From: Citrobacter enshiensis
Lineage (GTDB): Bacteria; Pseudomonadota; Gammaproteobacteria; Enterobacterales; Enterobacteriaceae
Assembly: GCF_029338175.1 (NCBI RefSeq)
Contig: NZ_CP119862.1
Coordinates: forward strand, 3,658,001 to 3,722,000
Direction: 5' to 3'
Length of the DNA stretch: 64,000 nucleotides
The position numbers were made by a program, and so were the translations under genes. The notes below the pieces were generated by a model, which saw nothing but the letters and a program-made list of their open reading frames with translations, had not been told where the DNA came from and ran no database searches. Every line of letters begins with the position of its first letter. Position 1 is the first letter of the stretch. Positions 45,683 through 53,529 of the stretch are shown here, one piece after another.

Positions 45683-46222
45683 TTACCACATCAAATCATC
45701 AGGTACTTTAAAGTCGGCATACGGATCTTCTTCATCCTGCTCTTCTGCACTCAGCGCGCTGTGTAACACAATACTGCTCACATCCCGCTGGGCAATCTTA
45801 TCGGCTACGCTCGCGGGGATAATCGCGTATTCGCTCTCGCTACTGTTATCAACAACCAAACGCGCAATCGCAAGACGACCGTTGATCAGCTGAGCCTGGG
45901 TTAGCTTATCCACCATGATTTTTTTGATTAAATTATTGTCGGTGAAGTTAAACCCAATATCGCCTCTTGAAATGTTGATGCGGTTCATTTCAATGAGTTG
46001 CTTTACCTGAGCTTTATACTCTTTAGATAACGCAGCCTGTTTTTGTTGTTCGCTGAGCTGCTTGTCACGCTCAAGTTGCGCTTTTTTATTCTCTTCCACG
46101 GCCTCTCTTGCCTCACGAGCCTGAACGCGTGATTTTTTAGCCGTTCTCTGGACTTTGGCCATTTTTTTGCTGGTCACTAATCCAGCTTTAAGCATCTGCT
46201 CTTGTAAGGTGAGTTTCGTCAT
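45683..46222 (-). CDS. yaiL: YaiL family nucleoprotein (DUF2058)
   Basis: 179-residue highly charged protein. The N-terminal 80 residues are a long Lys/Arg/Glu/Gln-rich helix, and the C-terminus ends DEEDPYADFKVPDDLMW. Almost the same as YaiL of E. coli, annotated there as polynucleotide-associated. It marks the last recognisable core gene before the CDI island. Confidence 0.93.
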   Translation of the reverse strand: MTKLTLQEQMLKAGLVTSKKMAKVQRTAKKSRVQAREAREAVEENKKAQLERDKQLSEQQKQAALSKEYKAQVKQLIEMNRINISRGDIGFNFTDNNLIKKIMVDKLTQAQLINGRLAIARLVVDNSSESEYAIIPASVADKIAQRDVSSIVLHSALSAEEQDEEDPYADFKVPDDLMW

Positions 46223-46428
46223 CTTCGTATCTAAACCGGTTGAATATTTATGGGGATTATACCTGTATTTTTTGAGGCTGTATCGGGTTGACGTCCCGGG
46301 TCACAGCTCATCTTATGGAGTCAGCCCCACGGACGTCCCGCCAGATTTTAGAGCTACGCTGTTCATCTTCTGGGTCAGAAAAAAGAAGATCTCTAAATGT
46401 GAATGGCACGATTATGCGGAATACTTAC

Positions 46429-46656
46429 ACTGAAGCTCTGACTTTGGGTGGTGCCCGCCTCTTTCAGGTCGTGCGTCGTTTTACTGCTACCGAGGGTAAA
46501 ACCGATGCCACCGGTGCCCATCAGGCCGCTTTTTTTGGTCTCTTTAAAGCGCCAGGAGGTATCGGTATTGGTGGCGGCCACGATATCGACGTTGTTACCT
46601 GCGTGCAGGTTAACAGCATTATCAGCCACAACTGAAGAGCCTTTCACCAACAGATT
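46429..46656 (-). pseudogene. cdiA fragment (distal end of the CDI array)
   Basis: A 76-codon piece identical or nearly so to the internal cdiA segment at about 60205-60441 (contains [17 protein letters not shown] and [13 protein letters not shown]). It ends abruptly at 46429 and the frame runs into unrelated sequence. On its upstream side it meets the repeated gene tail at 46658, exactly as the cassette at 53177 does. No toxin or start codon: a relic. The 200 bases between it and yaiL hold no gene. Confidence 0.85.
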
Positions 46657-46657
46657 C

Positions 46658-46759
46658 AACCGCAAGAAGATGGTGCAGTGGCTGGAGACGTTTCCGGGAG
46701 CGCTGAACGACACCGCCGATGTGCCGGTGTATAAGCGCGGGGACGGGCGCTGTATGTAA
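46658..46759 (+). pseudogene. 3' tail of an unidentified plus-strand gene, copy 1
   Basis: 34 codons ending in a stop, reading [18 protein letters not shown] and ending YKRGDGRCM, followed by a terminator hairpin. The same tail recurs at 53179-53280 with few changes. Both copies begin at the same breakpoint in cdiA. I do not recognise the parent protein. Confidence 0.5.
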
Positions 46760-46783
46760 CGGCGGATCGTGACAGATAAAAAG

Positions 46784-46805
46784 ATCCCGGCGACTTGGCC
46801 GGGAT
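46784..46805. terminator. Terminator of the PD-(D/E)XK toxin/immunity cassette
   Basis: ATCCCGGC (46784-46791) and GCCGGGAT (46798-46805). The minus strand continues CTTTTTATC, a good T-tract, directly after the immunity stop at 46811. Confidence 0.8.
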
Positions 46806-46810
46806 TTCCG

Positions 46811-47143
46811 TTATTTCAATGTTTGATATCTTAACTCTATGTTGATTGATTGCAGAACATTCGATATTTGATCTAAGAAAGAAACAACCTGTTCTGGAAG
46901 GTCATATTTGAAATAAATCTCTATGATCTTTCGCGTTGTTCCTTGTGATGCTGGGAACACATCATATATCTCTCCGCTTTCAATAAAACTTATGTAAGTA
47001 TTTATTTTTTCTTGAATTTTATACAAGTGTTCTTCAATGGGCACATCCCAAGTTAAATGATCCGAGATCGCCAAGCTAACTGTATTAGGGTTGTCGCTCG
47101 GTATACCAATAGAGTCAATTTTGCTCACATCTTCTACTGACAT
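46811..47143 (-). CDS. Probable immunity protein (DUF6572-like)
   Basis: 110-residue acidic protein beginning [17 protein letters not shown] and containing [13 protein letters not shown] associate this with the DUF6572 family seen beside polymorphic toxins (from memory). It starts 2 bases after the stop of the toxin-tip frame, the normal place for a CdiI. It should neutralise the nuclease at the end of 47146-49242. Confidence 0.75.
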   Translation of the reverse strand: MSVEDVSKIDSIGIPSDNPNTVSLAISDHLTWDVPIEEHLYKIQEKINTYISFIESGEIYDVFPASQGTTRKIIEIYFKYDLPEQVVSFLDQISNVLQSINIELRYQTLK

Positions 47144-47145
47144 AT

Positions 47146-49242
47146 TTACCTCTTTGGTGTTTTATCTGGTCTGATAATGTCAATTTTTGTCGGTGGTATC
47201 ATAGTCCCACCTTCAAATCCTGGTTTTCCAGCTCCTGTTACAGTGGCGCCATTCTTTTCTATTTCAGGGTAACCAACTTTCTGATTGGGAGTCAGTGGAG
47301 CAGTCGACGAGCTCTTACACTCAATGCACGTAATATTACCTTGCTTGTCCTTGCTGATGATATCAATCCTGACATTCGTCCCACCTGGAGTTTTCACGGT
47401 AATCTCTCTTGCAGACACCGACTTATCGACACTATGTTCTTGGTAAACCTTATCCTCAAAAACCTTACCTTGTTCGTAATTCTGACGAACTTGATTTGAT
47501 GGATTTGGTGAAGAAGTACCAGACTTTGCGCCCTCAGTGAAAATGTAATAGCCACCGTTATTCGAATAAATGACATTTCCGGCGGAGTCTACTTTACCAG
47601 TGTTGTTATAAACACCCCCCTTGGGTCCGACGACATTCCCGGAAGCGTTTGCTGCATAGCCTGAAGGTAGCTTTGTAGCAGCAGTGCCGGGCTTACCTGC
47701 TTTAGATGCACCGATGTTAACAGTATTACCATCCTCATCAACAAGGCCAGGTTTCATCATCGGGTTTATGTCAAAGATCTTTAATGGGCGATTACCATGC
47801 AGGCTCTTGATTTCCTCTTCATCGTCGCTGAGCGCATTATTCTCCGCAACATTCTTCCCGGCACTCGCCCCGGCAGCTGCACCAGACACATTCCCGCCTG
47901 CAATACCGCCAGCCATGCCCGCTGAAAGTGTTGCCAGTGTGCTCACGGTTTGCTTCTGGTCTTCCGTCAGCTTCGACGGGTCTGTGTTCGGGTAGAGACT
48001 TCTGGCGATAGCTACCGCGACCAGCTCACCGGACCCCGCGCCGACAGCGCCTGCCGCCGCGTTGTTACCCTGAAGCGCCGCCGTCACACCGCCGAGAATG
48101 GCGTGGGCAATGGCTTTTGCTGCTGTGTTGTCGTCAATACCCGCATGATGGCCGATGATGTTCGCCAGCTCAGGTGCCGAAGCCCCCGCCAGCGCGCCAC
48201 CGATATTGCCGCCCGCCAGACCCTGCAACGCCGCCGTGGCCGCCTGGATACCGCGCTGGATATCGCTGCCGGTGCCGAACTTCTCCATTTCCTCTTTGTA
48301 AGCCTGCGAATTCCGCAGGCCAGCAAGATAATCCTGGCGCTGTTTCTCTGTCGCATTGGCTGGCAGTGTGGTTTTCGAATTGCTCTGGGCTTTCTTCAGT
48401 CCGTTCAGATCACCCTGCGTCCGCGCTATGTCCGCCACCTGGCTGCCGATTTCGCTGATCATCCCCACCGCTTTCAGGCGGTTCTGCTCTTTTTCCTTGT
48501 CGAAAATCGGGCTGATGCTGTCGTTGGTGTGCTCCGTGTCGCGGCTCAGATCCGCCACGTCCTGTTTCTGGTTTGCCGTGTCGCGGACAGTGATAGTCCC
48601 GTCAGCGATTGCCGCCTGGGTGGTGCCTTCCGCGTGACCGCTGTTGCCCGCCGCCGAAATCATCCCGCCCGGCATGTTGCCCTTGAACGTCTCCCCGAAG
48701 CTGCCGCCACCGCTCAGACTGATGCCCGAGTGCTGGGTTTTAAAGTCCGCCTCATTGTGGATATCGCTGAAGCCCAGCGTCCCGGTGTCGAGGCTGTTTT
48801 TATCCGCCGTTGCCGTGGATGCGATAACCGCCCCGTCAAGCTGCGTGTGGTTGCCGACGGTGATGTCAAAACCACCGTCTCCGGCAAACAGCCCGGTCTG
48901 CTCAGACACCGAGTCAAAGCGACTCTTCATCTTGTCCTGGCTGGCGTTGATGTAACCGGAGCCAGACATGCTGCCGAAGGTGAAGCTGCCGCCTGCCGCC
49001 ACGCTGGTCTGCTTGCTGTCGTACTTGTTGGTGTCCTGCAGGCTGCTCATCAGCAGGTCGTGACCGACGTCAGCAATGATTGTATTGCCGTTGACCTGCG
49101 CCCCGTCGAGCACCGTGTCGTTCCCGCTTTTGATGGTGACAGTTTTGCCGCTGTCTATCGTGGTCTCGGTCCAGTCGGTGCCGTTGCCTTTGTCTTTCCC
49201 GTGCGTTGGCAAACACGCTGATGCCCCAGTTGCCGACGCCAT
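47146..49242 (-). CDS. Orphan cdiA fragment with PD-(D/E)XK-type nuclease tip
   Basis: 698-codon open frame without signal peptide or CdiA N-terminus. Residues from about 25 on repeat the C-terminal part of the main CdiA up to AENNALS; the linker is [14 protein letters not shown]. The unique tip carries [22 protein letters not shown], cited here as RIDII and IECK, the Asp and Glu-x-Lys of restriction-like nucleases, then NQKVGYPEI. The first 12 residues or so result from an 11-bp deletion near 49203 and have no ribosome site. It probably acts as a donor of toxin tips. Confidence 0.8.
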   Translation of the reverse strand: MASATGASACLPTHGKDKGNGTDWTETTIDSGKTVTIKSGNDTVLDGAQVNGNTIIADVGHDLLMSSLQDTNKYDSKQTSVAAGGSFTFGSMSGSGYINASQDKMKSRFDSVSEQTGLFAGDGGFDITVGNHTQLDGAVIASTATADKNSLDTGTLGFSDIHNEADFKTQHSGISLSGGGSFGETFKGNMPGGMISAAGNSGHAEGTTQAAIADGTITVRDTANQKQDVADLSRDTEHTNDSISPIFDKEKEQNRLKAVGMISEIGSQVADIARTQGDLNGLKKAQSNSKTTLPANATEKQRQDYLAGLRNSQAYKEEMEKFGTGSDIQRGIQAATAALQGLAGGNIGGALAGASAPELANIIGHHAGIDDNTAAKAIAHAILGGVTAALQGNNAAAGAVGAGSGELVAVAIARSLYPNTDPSKLTEDQKQTVSTLATLSAGMAGGIAGGNVSGAAAGASAGKNVAENNALSDDEEEIKSLHGNRPLKIFDINPMMKPGLVDEDGNTVNIGASKAGKPGTAATKLPSGYAANASGNVVGPKGGVYNNTGKVDSAGNVIYSNNGGYYIFTEGAKSGTSSPNPSNQVRQNYEQGKVFEDKVYQEHSVDKSVSAREITVKTPGGTNVRIDIISKDKQGNITCIECKSSSTAPLTPNQKVGYPEIEKNGATVTGAGKPGFEGGTMIPPTKIDIIRPDKTPKR

Positions 49243-49365
49243 AGGAGGTTGAGATAAGGAATAATAGATGACATCTTAACGAAATTATTAAAAACGCAAC
49301 GTTACATGAATCGATATTAATTTCTGAAGCGGCCTCGCAATTTTTAATATTGCCCAACAACTTTA

Positions 49366-49394
49366 TACTGTGTTTTTATTCAGCAAGGTATAAT
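49366..49394 (+). promoter_or_regulatory. symE promoter with LexA-type box, copy 1
   Basis: TACTGTGTTTTTATTCAGCA (49366-49385) has the LexA core CTG-N10-CAG. A perfect -10 hexamer TATAAT follows at 49389-49394, so the box covers the -35 position. SOS-controlled symE in E. coli is also under LexA. Confidence 0.65.
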
Positions 49395-49457
49395 AGACAC
49401 AGAGAAAAATAAGGTCACAACAGAAAAGTAACATAAAACGATAAATTCAGATTATTA

Positions 49458-49535
49458 AAGAACGCGATATGAAAGTGTAACCAGCACCTTCATACCGCTA
49501 ACCACAAACAACTAAACAGGAGTTGAATATGGCTG
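49458..49535 (-). ncRNA. Predicted SymR-like antisense RNA, copy 1
   Basis: On the minus strand inside symE: -35 TTGGCG (49569-49564), 16-base spacer, -10 TAATAT (49547-49542). An RNA from about 49535 would cover the symE start and ribosome site. It would end at hairpin TATGAAGGTG-loop-CACTTTCATA (49494-49468), one G-U pair, then a T-rich stretch. Length about 78 bases, compared with 77 for E. coli SymR. Confidence 0.6.
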
Positions 49536-49981
49536 ACACAAATATTAAGCCAGAAGTTACTATCGCCAAAACAGATTCTGAAACTTTGGCCAATATTTCC
49601 AGAAATCGCGAAGCGGTACGCAAAAATGGCGACTGCGCGCTGGAAAAGAAAGCAGAAGGTATTTCTAAAAGCGTACGACGTATGACGGTGAGTTATGTCA
49701 GCACCCGCCACTACGATCGCCAGACCAAGAGAACCCGGCGCTACACCCGCTGTGCCAGCCTGCGCCTGAACGGGCGCTGGATGGAAGATGCCGGGTTTAC
49801 TTCCGGAACCGAACTCGATGTTCGCGTGATGCCGGGCTGCCTGGTCATCACCACCCGCCCGGTGGAGACATCGTTTATGAAAGACCTGAACAAGATCAGT
49901 CGTTTGCCGGAGAAAGAGCAGGAGCATGTGAGGCGGTTTTTGCAGGGGGTGGCGGCGAAGGTAGTGCTTGAGGCGGTGTGA
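49529..49981 (+). CDS. symE: SymE-like SOS-induced toxin/nucleoid protein, copy 1
   Basis: 150 residues from the ATG at 49529, preceded by AGGAG. The central part (MTVSYVSTRHYDRQTKR to GSELDVRV-like GTELDVRVMPGCLVITT) is the SymE/AbrB-type swapped-hairpin domain. SymE of E. coli condenses DNA and harms RNA when overproduced and is held back by LexA and antisense SymR; both controls are predicted here. Divergent from the PD-(D/E)XK cassette. Its last 40 residues differ from copy 2. Confidence 0.85.
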   Translation: MADTNIKPEVTIAKTDSETLANISRNREAVRKNGDCALEKKAEGISKSVRRMTVSYVSTRHYDRQTKRTRRYTRCASLRLNGRWMEDAGFTSGTELDVRVMPGCLVITTRPVETSFMKDLNKISRLPEKEQEHVRRFLQGVAAKVVLEAV

Positions 49982-49991
49982 ATGGGGAAGA

Positions 49992-50016
49992 AAACCCGCT
50001 GGATAAGGGCGGGTTT
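49992..50016. terminator. Terminator after symE copy 1
   Basis: AAACCCGC (49992-49999) and GCGGGTTT (50009-50016), with short T-runs on both sides. It lies 11 bases after the symE stop. The 130 bases from here to 50148 hold no gene. Confidence 0.7.
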
Positions 50017-50148
50017 ATCCTATTGTAGTTTTGATATATTAATTAGTCTTTCAGCTATTTTTTGTTCAGTACAGCTATCTCTGCCGAAAAACTGTTGACA
50101 CCCACGTTACCGCCCTACTGATATTCACATACCCCTGAACAATAATAA

Positions 50149-50784
50149 CTACTCTTGGGTAATTATCTTAATACTATTCCCATCCGGAATATCTCTTATT
50201 TGCAATGCAAGATTTGCTCTTGCTATCAGAGATTTATAAGTACATTCCAAATACAGGTTCTCAATATCATATGAACCTCCAGTGACAAATGGAATTTTAG
50301 GAACCAATCGATGACATGGTGGAATAGCCCCATGTAATTTTTGCCATGAATGCGCCAAAGAATAACCAGTTAATACATTATAATCATTCAATATCACATG
50401 ACACCAGTCATTAATAGTTTCTGCTATTTTACTAAAATCTGCGGTTTCTGGATCAAAGCTATAAATCCCATCGTCTCGTACGCAAAACTGACTGCCAAAC
50501 ACATCCTCCGCAAAATACAATGCGTCAAGAGCCATATCATTGTAATAAGATATCCAAAGCGATTTTTCATTCCAGTCGAGCAAACCTATTTCTTCATCTG
50601 TTGATTCATAGGGGAAAACATGCAAAGCCGACTCAAAACCATAAAATCCATTTTTTACTGCTAATAATTCCTTCAGTTGTTCACATACGGATGAGCTAGT
50701 TAACGCAGAAAAATTATGGCTCGCTTGTTTAGTTGATAACTCATCACCACAAATGGATACTAATTTTTTAATATAAAAACTCAT
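50149..50784 (-). CDS. Probable immunity protein, SMI1/KNR4 type
   Basis: 211 residues, AT-rich compared with the adjoining cdiA DNA. The layout ([20 protein letters not shown] near residue 40, later [16 protein letters not shown]) is that of SMI1/KNR4 superfamily immunity proteins. It overlaps the NucA-tip frame by 4 bases (ATGA), the usual coupling of toxin and immunity genes. Confidence 0.8.
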   Translation of the reverse strand: MSFYIKKLVSICGDELSTKQASHNFSALTSSSVCEQLKELLAVKNGFYGFESALHVFPYESTDEEIGLLDWNEKSLWISYYNDMALDALYFAEDVFGSQFCVRDDGIYSFDPETADFSKIAETINDWCHVILNDYNVLTGYSLAHSWQKLHGAIPPCHRLVPKIPFVTGGSYDIENLYLECTYKSLIARANLALQIRDIPDGNSIKIITQE

Positions 50785-53186
50785 TTTTTATTTCCTCCAT
50801 CAGTTTTAATGGTAACAGACGTGCCATCCGGTAAGTTACGACACTGTGCACCAATACAAGCTCCCGCTCCTCGGTTATCAGAAGGCGTGATTGGTCTAAC
50901 AGAAGAGCCCGCCCCTCCTTCTTTAAACATTGCCGGTGGGTATTCATCGCGATCTAATCCTTTTACTGGAGGAGTATCTTGCAATGATTCCCGTCGCCGT
51001 TGCGCTGCACCACTACGATCTATAGTCAATACGGCTGGTTTACCCGCAGCCTGAGCATCTTCAATATGCTTAGCAGATTCAGGATACTTAGATTTGTTGA
51101 TGATTATAACCTTACCACCATTACCCTGCACGTCTCCATCTTCATCCGTCAGCCCAATTTTCAATGGATTAATCGGAATAATTTTTATTGGACGATTACC
51201 ATGCAGGCTCTTGATTTCCTCTTCATCATCGCTGAGCGTATTATTCTCCGCCGCATTCTTCCCTGCCTGCGCCCCCGTCGTTGTGCCGCTTGAGTTACCA
51301 CTAACGATATTCCCCGCAAGCCCTGACGCTATCGTTGCCAGATTGCTGATGTACTGCTTATCGCTTTCGCTCAGATCGCTGTTCTTTTTACCCGGGAACA
51401 TCTGGTCTTGAATGGCTCGGGCAGCCAGTTCTCCCGTCAACGCTCCCGCAGCACCTGCCGCCGCACTCTTGCCCTGTAACGAGGCCACCACACCGCCCAG
51501 CAGGGCATGAGCGATCAGCGCATCATCGTCGCTGAGGCCAGAACGATGCCCGATGATATTTGCCAGCTCCGGAGCCGATGCCCCTGCCAGTGCGCCCGCC
51601 AGATCTCCACCGCCAGCCAGCACGGTCAGTGCGGCAGTTGCCGCCTGGATACCGCGCTGAACCGCACCGCCCGTGCCGTAGAACGTCGACGCATTGTTGT
51701 ACGCACGTTCTTCCACCGCAGCATCTGTGACCGCTTTTCCTTCCCCAGCCAGCTGCTGGCGTGCTTCTTCCAGTGATGCCGGATCTTTCGCCGCTTTACG
51801 CCCGGCCAGCTCACCCTGAGATCTGGCAATGTCTGCGGCCTGGCCACTAATGTCGCTGATAAGCCCGATTGCTTTCAGGCGGTTCTGCTCTTTTTCCTTG
51901 TCAAAGATCGGGCTGATGCTGCCGTTGGCATGCTCCGTGTCGTGGCTCAGGTCTGCCACGTCCTGTTTCTGGCTGGCCTTATCGCGGATGGTGACAGAGC
52001 CGTCAGCGATTGCCGCCTGAGTCGTTCCCTCTGCGTGGCCTTTGTGGCCACCGCCTGCCAGCAGCGTACTCGCCGCATTGCTGGCAAACCGCCCGGCGAT
52101 ACTGCCCCCGGTGTTAAACGAGCCGCCCGCGTGCTGGGTTTTAAAGTCCGCCTCATTGTGGATATCGCTGAAGCCCAGCGTCCCGGTATCGAGGCTGTTT
52201 TTATCCGCCGTCGCCGTGGATGCGATAACCGCCCCGTCAAGCTGCGTGTGGTTGCCGACGGTGATGTCAAAACCACCGTCACCGGCAAACAGCCCGGTCT
52301 GCTCAGACACCGAGTCAAAGCGACTCTTCATCTTGTCCTGGCTGGCGTTGATGTAACCGGAGCCAGACATGCTGCCGAAGGTGAAGCTGCCGTCTGCCGC
52401 CACGCTGGTCTGCTTGCTGTCGTACTTGTTGGTGTCCTGCTGGCTGCCCATCAGCAGGTCGTGACCGACGTCGGCGACAATTTTATTGCCGTTGACCTGC
52501 GCTCCGTCGAGTACGGTGTCGTTCCCGCTTTTGACAGTGACAGTTTTGCCGCTGTCTATCGTGGTCTCGGTCCAGTCGGTGCCGTTGCCCTTGTCTTTCC
52601 CGTGGGCCGCATTGACGTTGGCAAACACGCTGATGCCCGCGCCGTTGCCGCCCGCACCGATACTCACGCCCACACCGCCGCCGCTGCTGCTGTTCTTGCC
52701 GCTCGACTGCTGAGTATTCGCCGCGCCGCCCAGCAGAATGTCGTTCTGCGCGTCCAGCGTGGTGTCGCCGCCCGCTTTCAGCTGGCTGCCGGCAATCACG
52801 ATATCGCCGCTGTTCGGACCTTTGCCTTTCCCGTTCGCGGTGATGGAGAGGTTATTGCCCGCGTTCAGCGTGCTGCCCGTCACCGCATCGCCGATATGCG
52901 CCAGGTTTCCCGCCGAAATCGCCACGCTACCGCCCGTAGAGCCCACGGTGCTGAAGCTCTGACTTTGGGTGGTGCCCGCCTCTTTCAGGTCGTGCGTCGT
53001 TTTACTGCTACCGAGGGTAAAACCGATGCCGCCGGCGCCCATCAGGCCGCTTTTTTTGGTCTCTTTAAAGCGCCAGGAGGTGTCGGTATTGGTGGCGGCC
53101 ACGATATCGACGTTGTTACCTGCGTGCAGGTTAACAGCATTATCTGCCACAACTGAAGAGCCTTTCACCAGCAGATTCAACCGCAA
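50781..53186 (-). CDS. Orphan cdiA fragment with NucA/NucB-type DNase tip
   Basis: 801-codon open frame without an ATG at its 5' end (TTG at 53186; cdiA homology starts at 53177). Compared with the main CdiA it lacks 119 residues in frame (those coded at 59801-60157). The VENN-equivalent AENNTLS is at residue 646 with linker [14 protein letters not shown]. The tip holds [11 protein letters not shown] (about 743-753), [15 protein letters not shown] and LPDGT, the signature of NucA/NucB non-specific DNases. A toxin-tip cassette, probably silent until recombined. Confidence 0.85.
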   Translation of the reverse strand: MRLNLLVKGSSVVADNAVNLHAGNNVDIVAATNTDTSWRFKETKKSGLMGAGGIGFTLGSSKTTHDLKEAGTTQSQSFSTVGSTGGSVAISAGNLAHIGDAVTGSTLNAGNNLSITANGKGKGPNSGDIVIAGSQLKAGGDTTLDAQNDILLGGAANTQQSSGKNSSSGGGVGVSIGAGGNGAGISVFANVNAAHGKDKGNGTDWTETTIDSGKTVTVKSGNDTVLDGAQVNGNKIVADVGHDLLMGSQQDTNKYDSKQTSVAADGSFTFGSMSGSGYINASQDKMKSRFDSVSEQTGLFAGDGGFDITVGNHTQLDGAVIASTATADKNSLDTGTLGFSDIHNEADFKTQHAGGSFNTGGSIAGRFASNAASTLLAGGGHKGHAEGTTQAAIADGSVTIRDKASQKQDVADLSHDTEHANGSISPIFDKEKEQNRLKAIGLISDISGQAADIARSQGELAGRKAAKDPASLEEARQQLAGEGKAVTDAAVEERAYNNASTFYGTGGAVQRGIQAATAALTVLAGGGDLAGALAGASAPELANIIGHRSGLSDDDALIAHALLGGVVASLQGKSAAAGAAGALTGELAARAIQDQMFPGKKNSDLSESDKQYISNLATIASGLAGNIVSGNSSGTTTGAQAGKNAAENNTLSDDEEEIKSLHGNRPIKIIPINPLKIGLTDEDGDVQGNGGKVIIINKSKYPESAKHIEDAQAAGKPAVLTIDRSGAAQRRRESLQDTPPVKGLDRDEYPPAMFKEGGAGSSVRPITPSDNRGAGACIGAQCRNLPDGTSVTIKTDGGNKK

Positions 53187-53280
53187 GAAGATGGTGCAGT
53201 GGCTGGAGACGTTTCCGGGCGCGCTGAACGATACCGGTGATATGCCGGTGTATAAGCGCGAGGACGGGCACTGTATGTAA
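53179..53280 (+). pseudogene. 3' tail of an unidentified plus-strand gene, copy 2
   Basis: Same 34-codon tail as at 46658 ([18 protein letters not shown], then YKREDGHCM) with a few base changes, again followed by GGCGGATCGTGACAGATAAA and a hairpin. It adjoins the NucA cassette at the identical cdiA breakpoint. Confidence 0.5.
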
Positions 53281-53304
53281 CGGCGGATCGTGACAGATAA
53301 AAAT

Positions 53305-53328
53305 ATCCCGCCGGGTTAAGGGCGGGAT
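53305..53328. terminator. Terminator of the CPCC cassette
   Basis: ATCCCGCC (53305-53312) and GGCGGGAT (53321-53328). T-tracts on both strands (TTTTTG on plus, ATTTTTATC on minus). It lies directly after the CPCC gene stop. Confidence 0.82.
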
Positions 53329-53337
53329 TTTTGTTAT

Positions 53338-53529
53338 TTACGAACGGTTTATTAATTGCTCTCTTGCTTCATTCAAGCTCGGAGAGTTTGCACCACCGGA
53401 AAAATCAGGATCAGCTGATTGAACAGGGTCATCTTCCCATCCACAAATAGGGCATATTTCATAGCAACCAAGCTCATCTATTGTTTTATTTCCACAGCAT
53501 GGGCAAGGGTAAGTTTCACTATTCATCAT
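53338..53529 (-). CDS. CPCC-type cysteine-rich protein, probable immunity protein
   Basis: 63 residues with [31 protein letters not shown], cited as the pairs CPCC and CPIC: four-plus cysteines for a zinc ribbon, matching the CPCC cysteine-rich family. Its ATG overlaps the stop of the upstream toxin-tip frame (ATGA), so it is in the position of an immunity gene. Confidence 0.8.
   Translation of the reverse strand: MMNSETYPCPCCGNKTIDELGCYEICPICGWEDDPVQSADPDFSGGANSPSLNEAREQLINRS

Larger units (their letters stand above)
48163..49857. repeat. Long direct repeat, copy 1 (cdiA 3' part + symE)
   Basis: Nearly identical to 54264-55958 at a constant offset of 6101 bases. It spans the cdiA segment from the EFG-rich helical region through the 11-bp deletion, the symE control region and most of symE. 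Ends abruptly at ACCACCCG inside symE. Confidence 0.85.
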
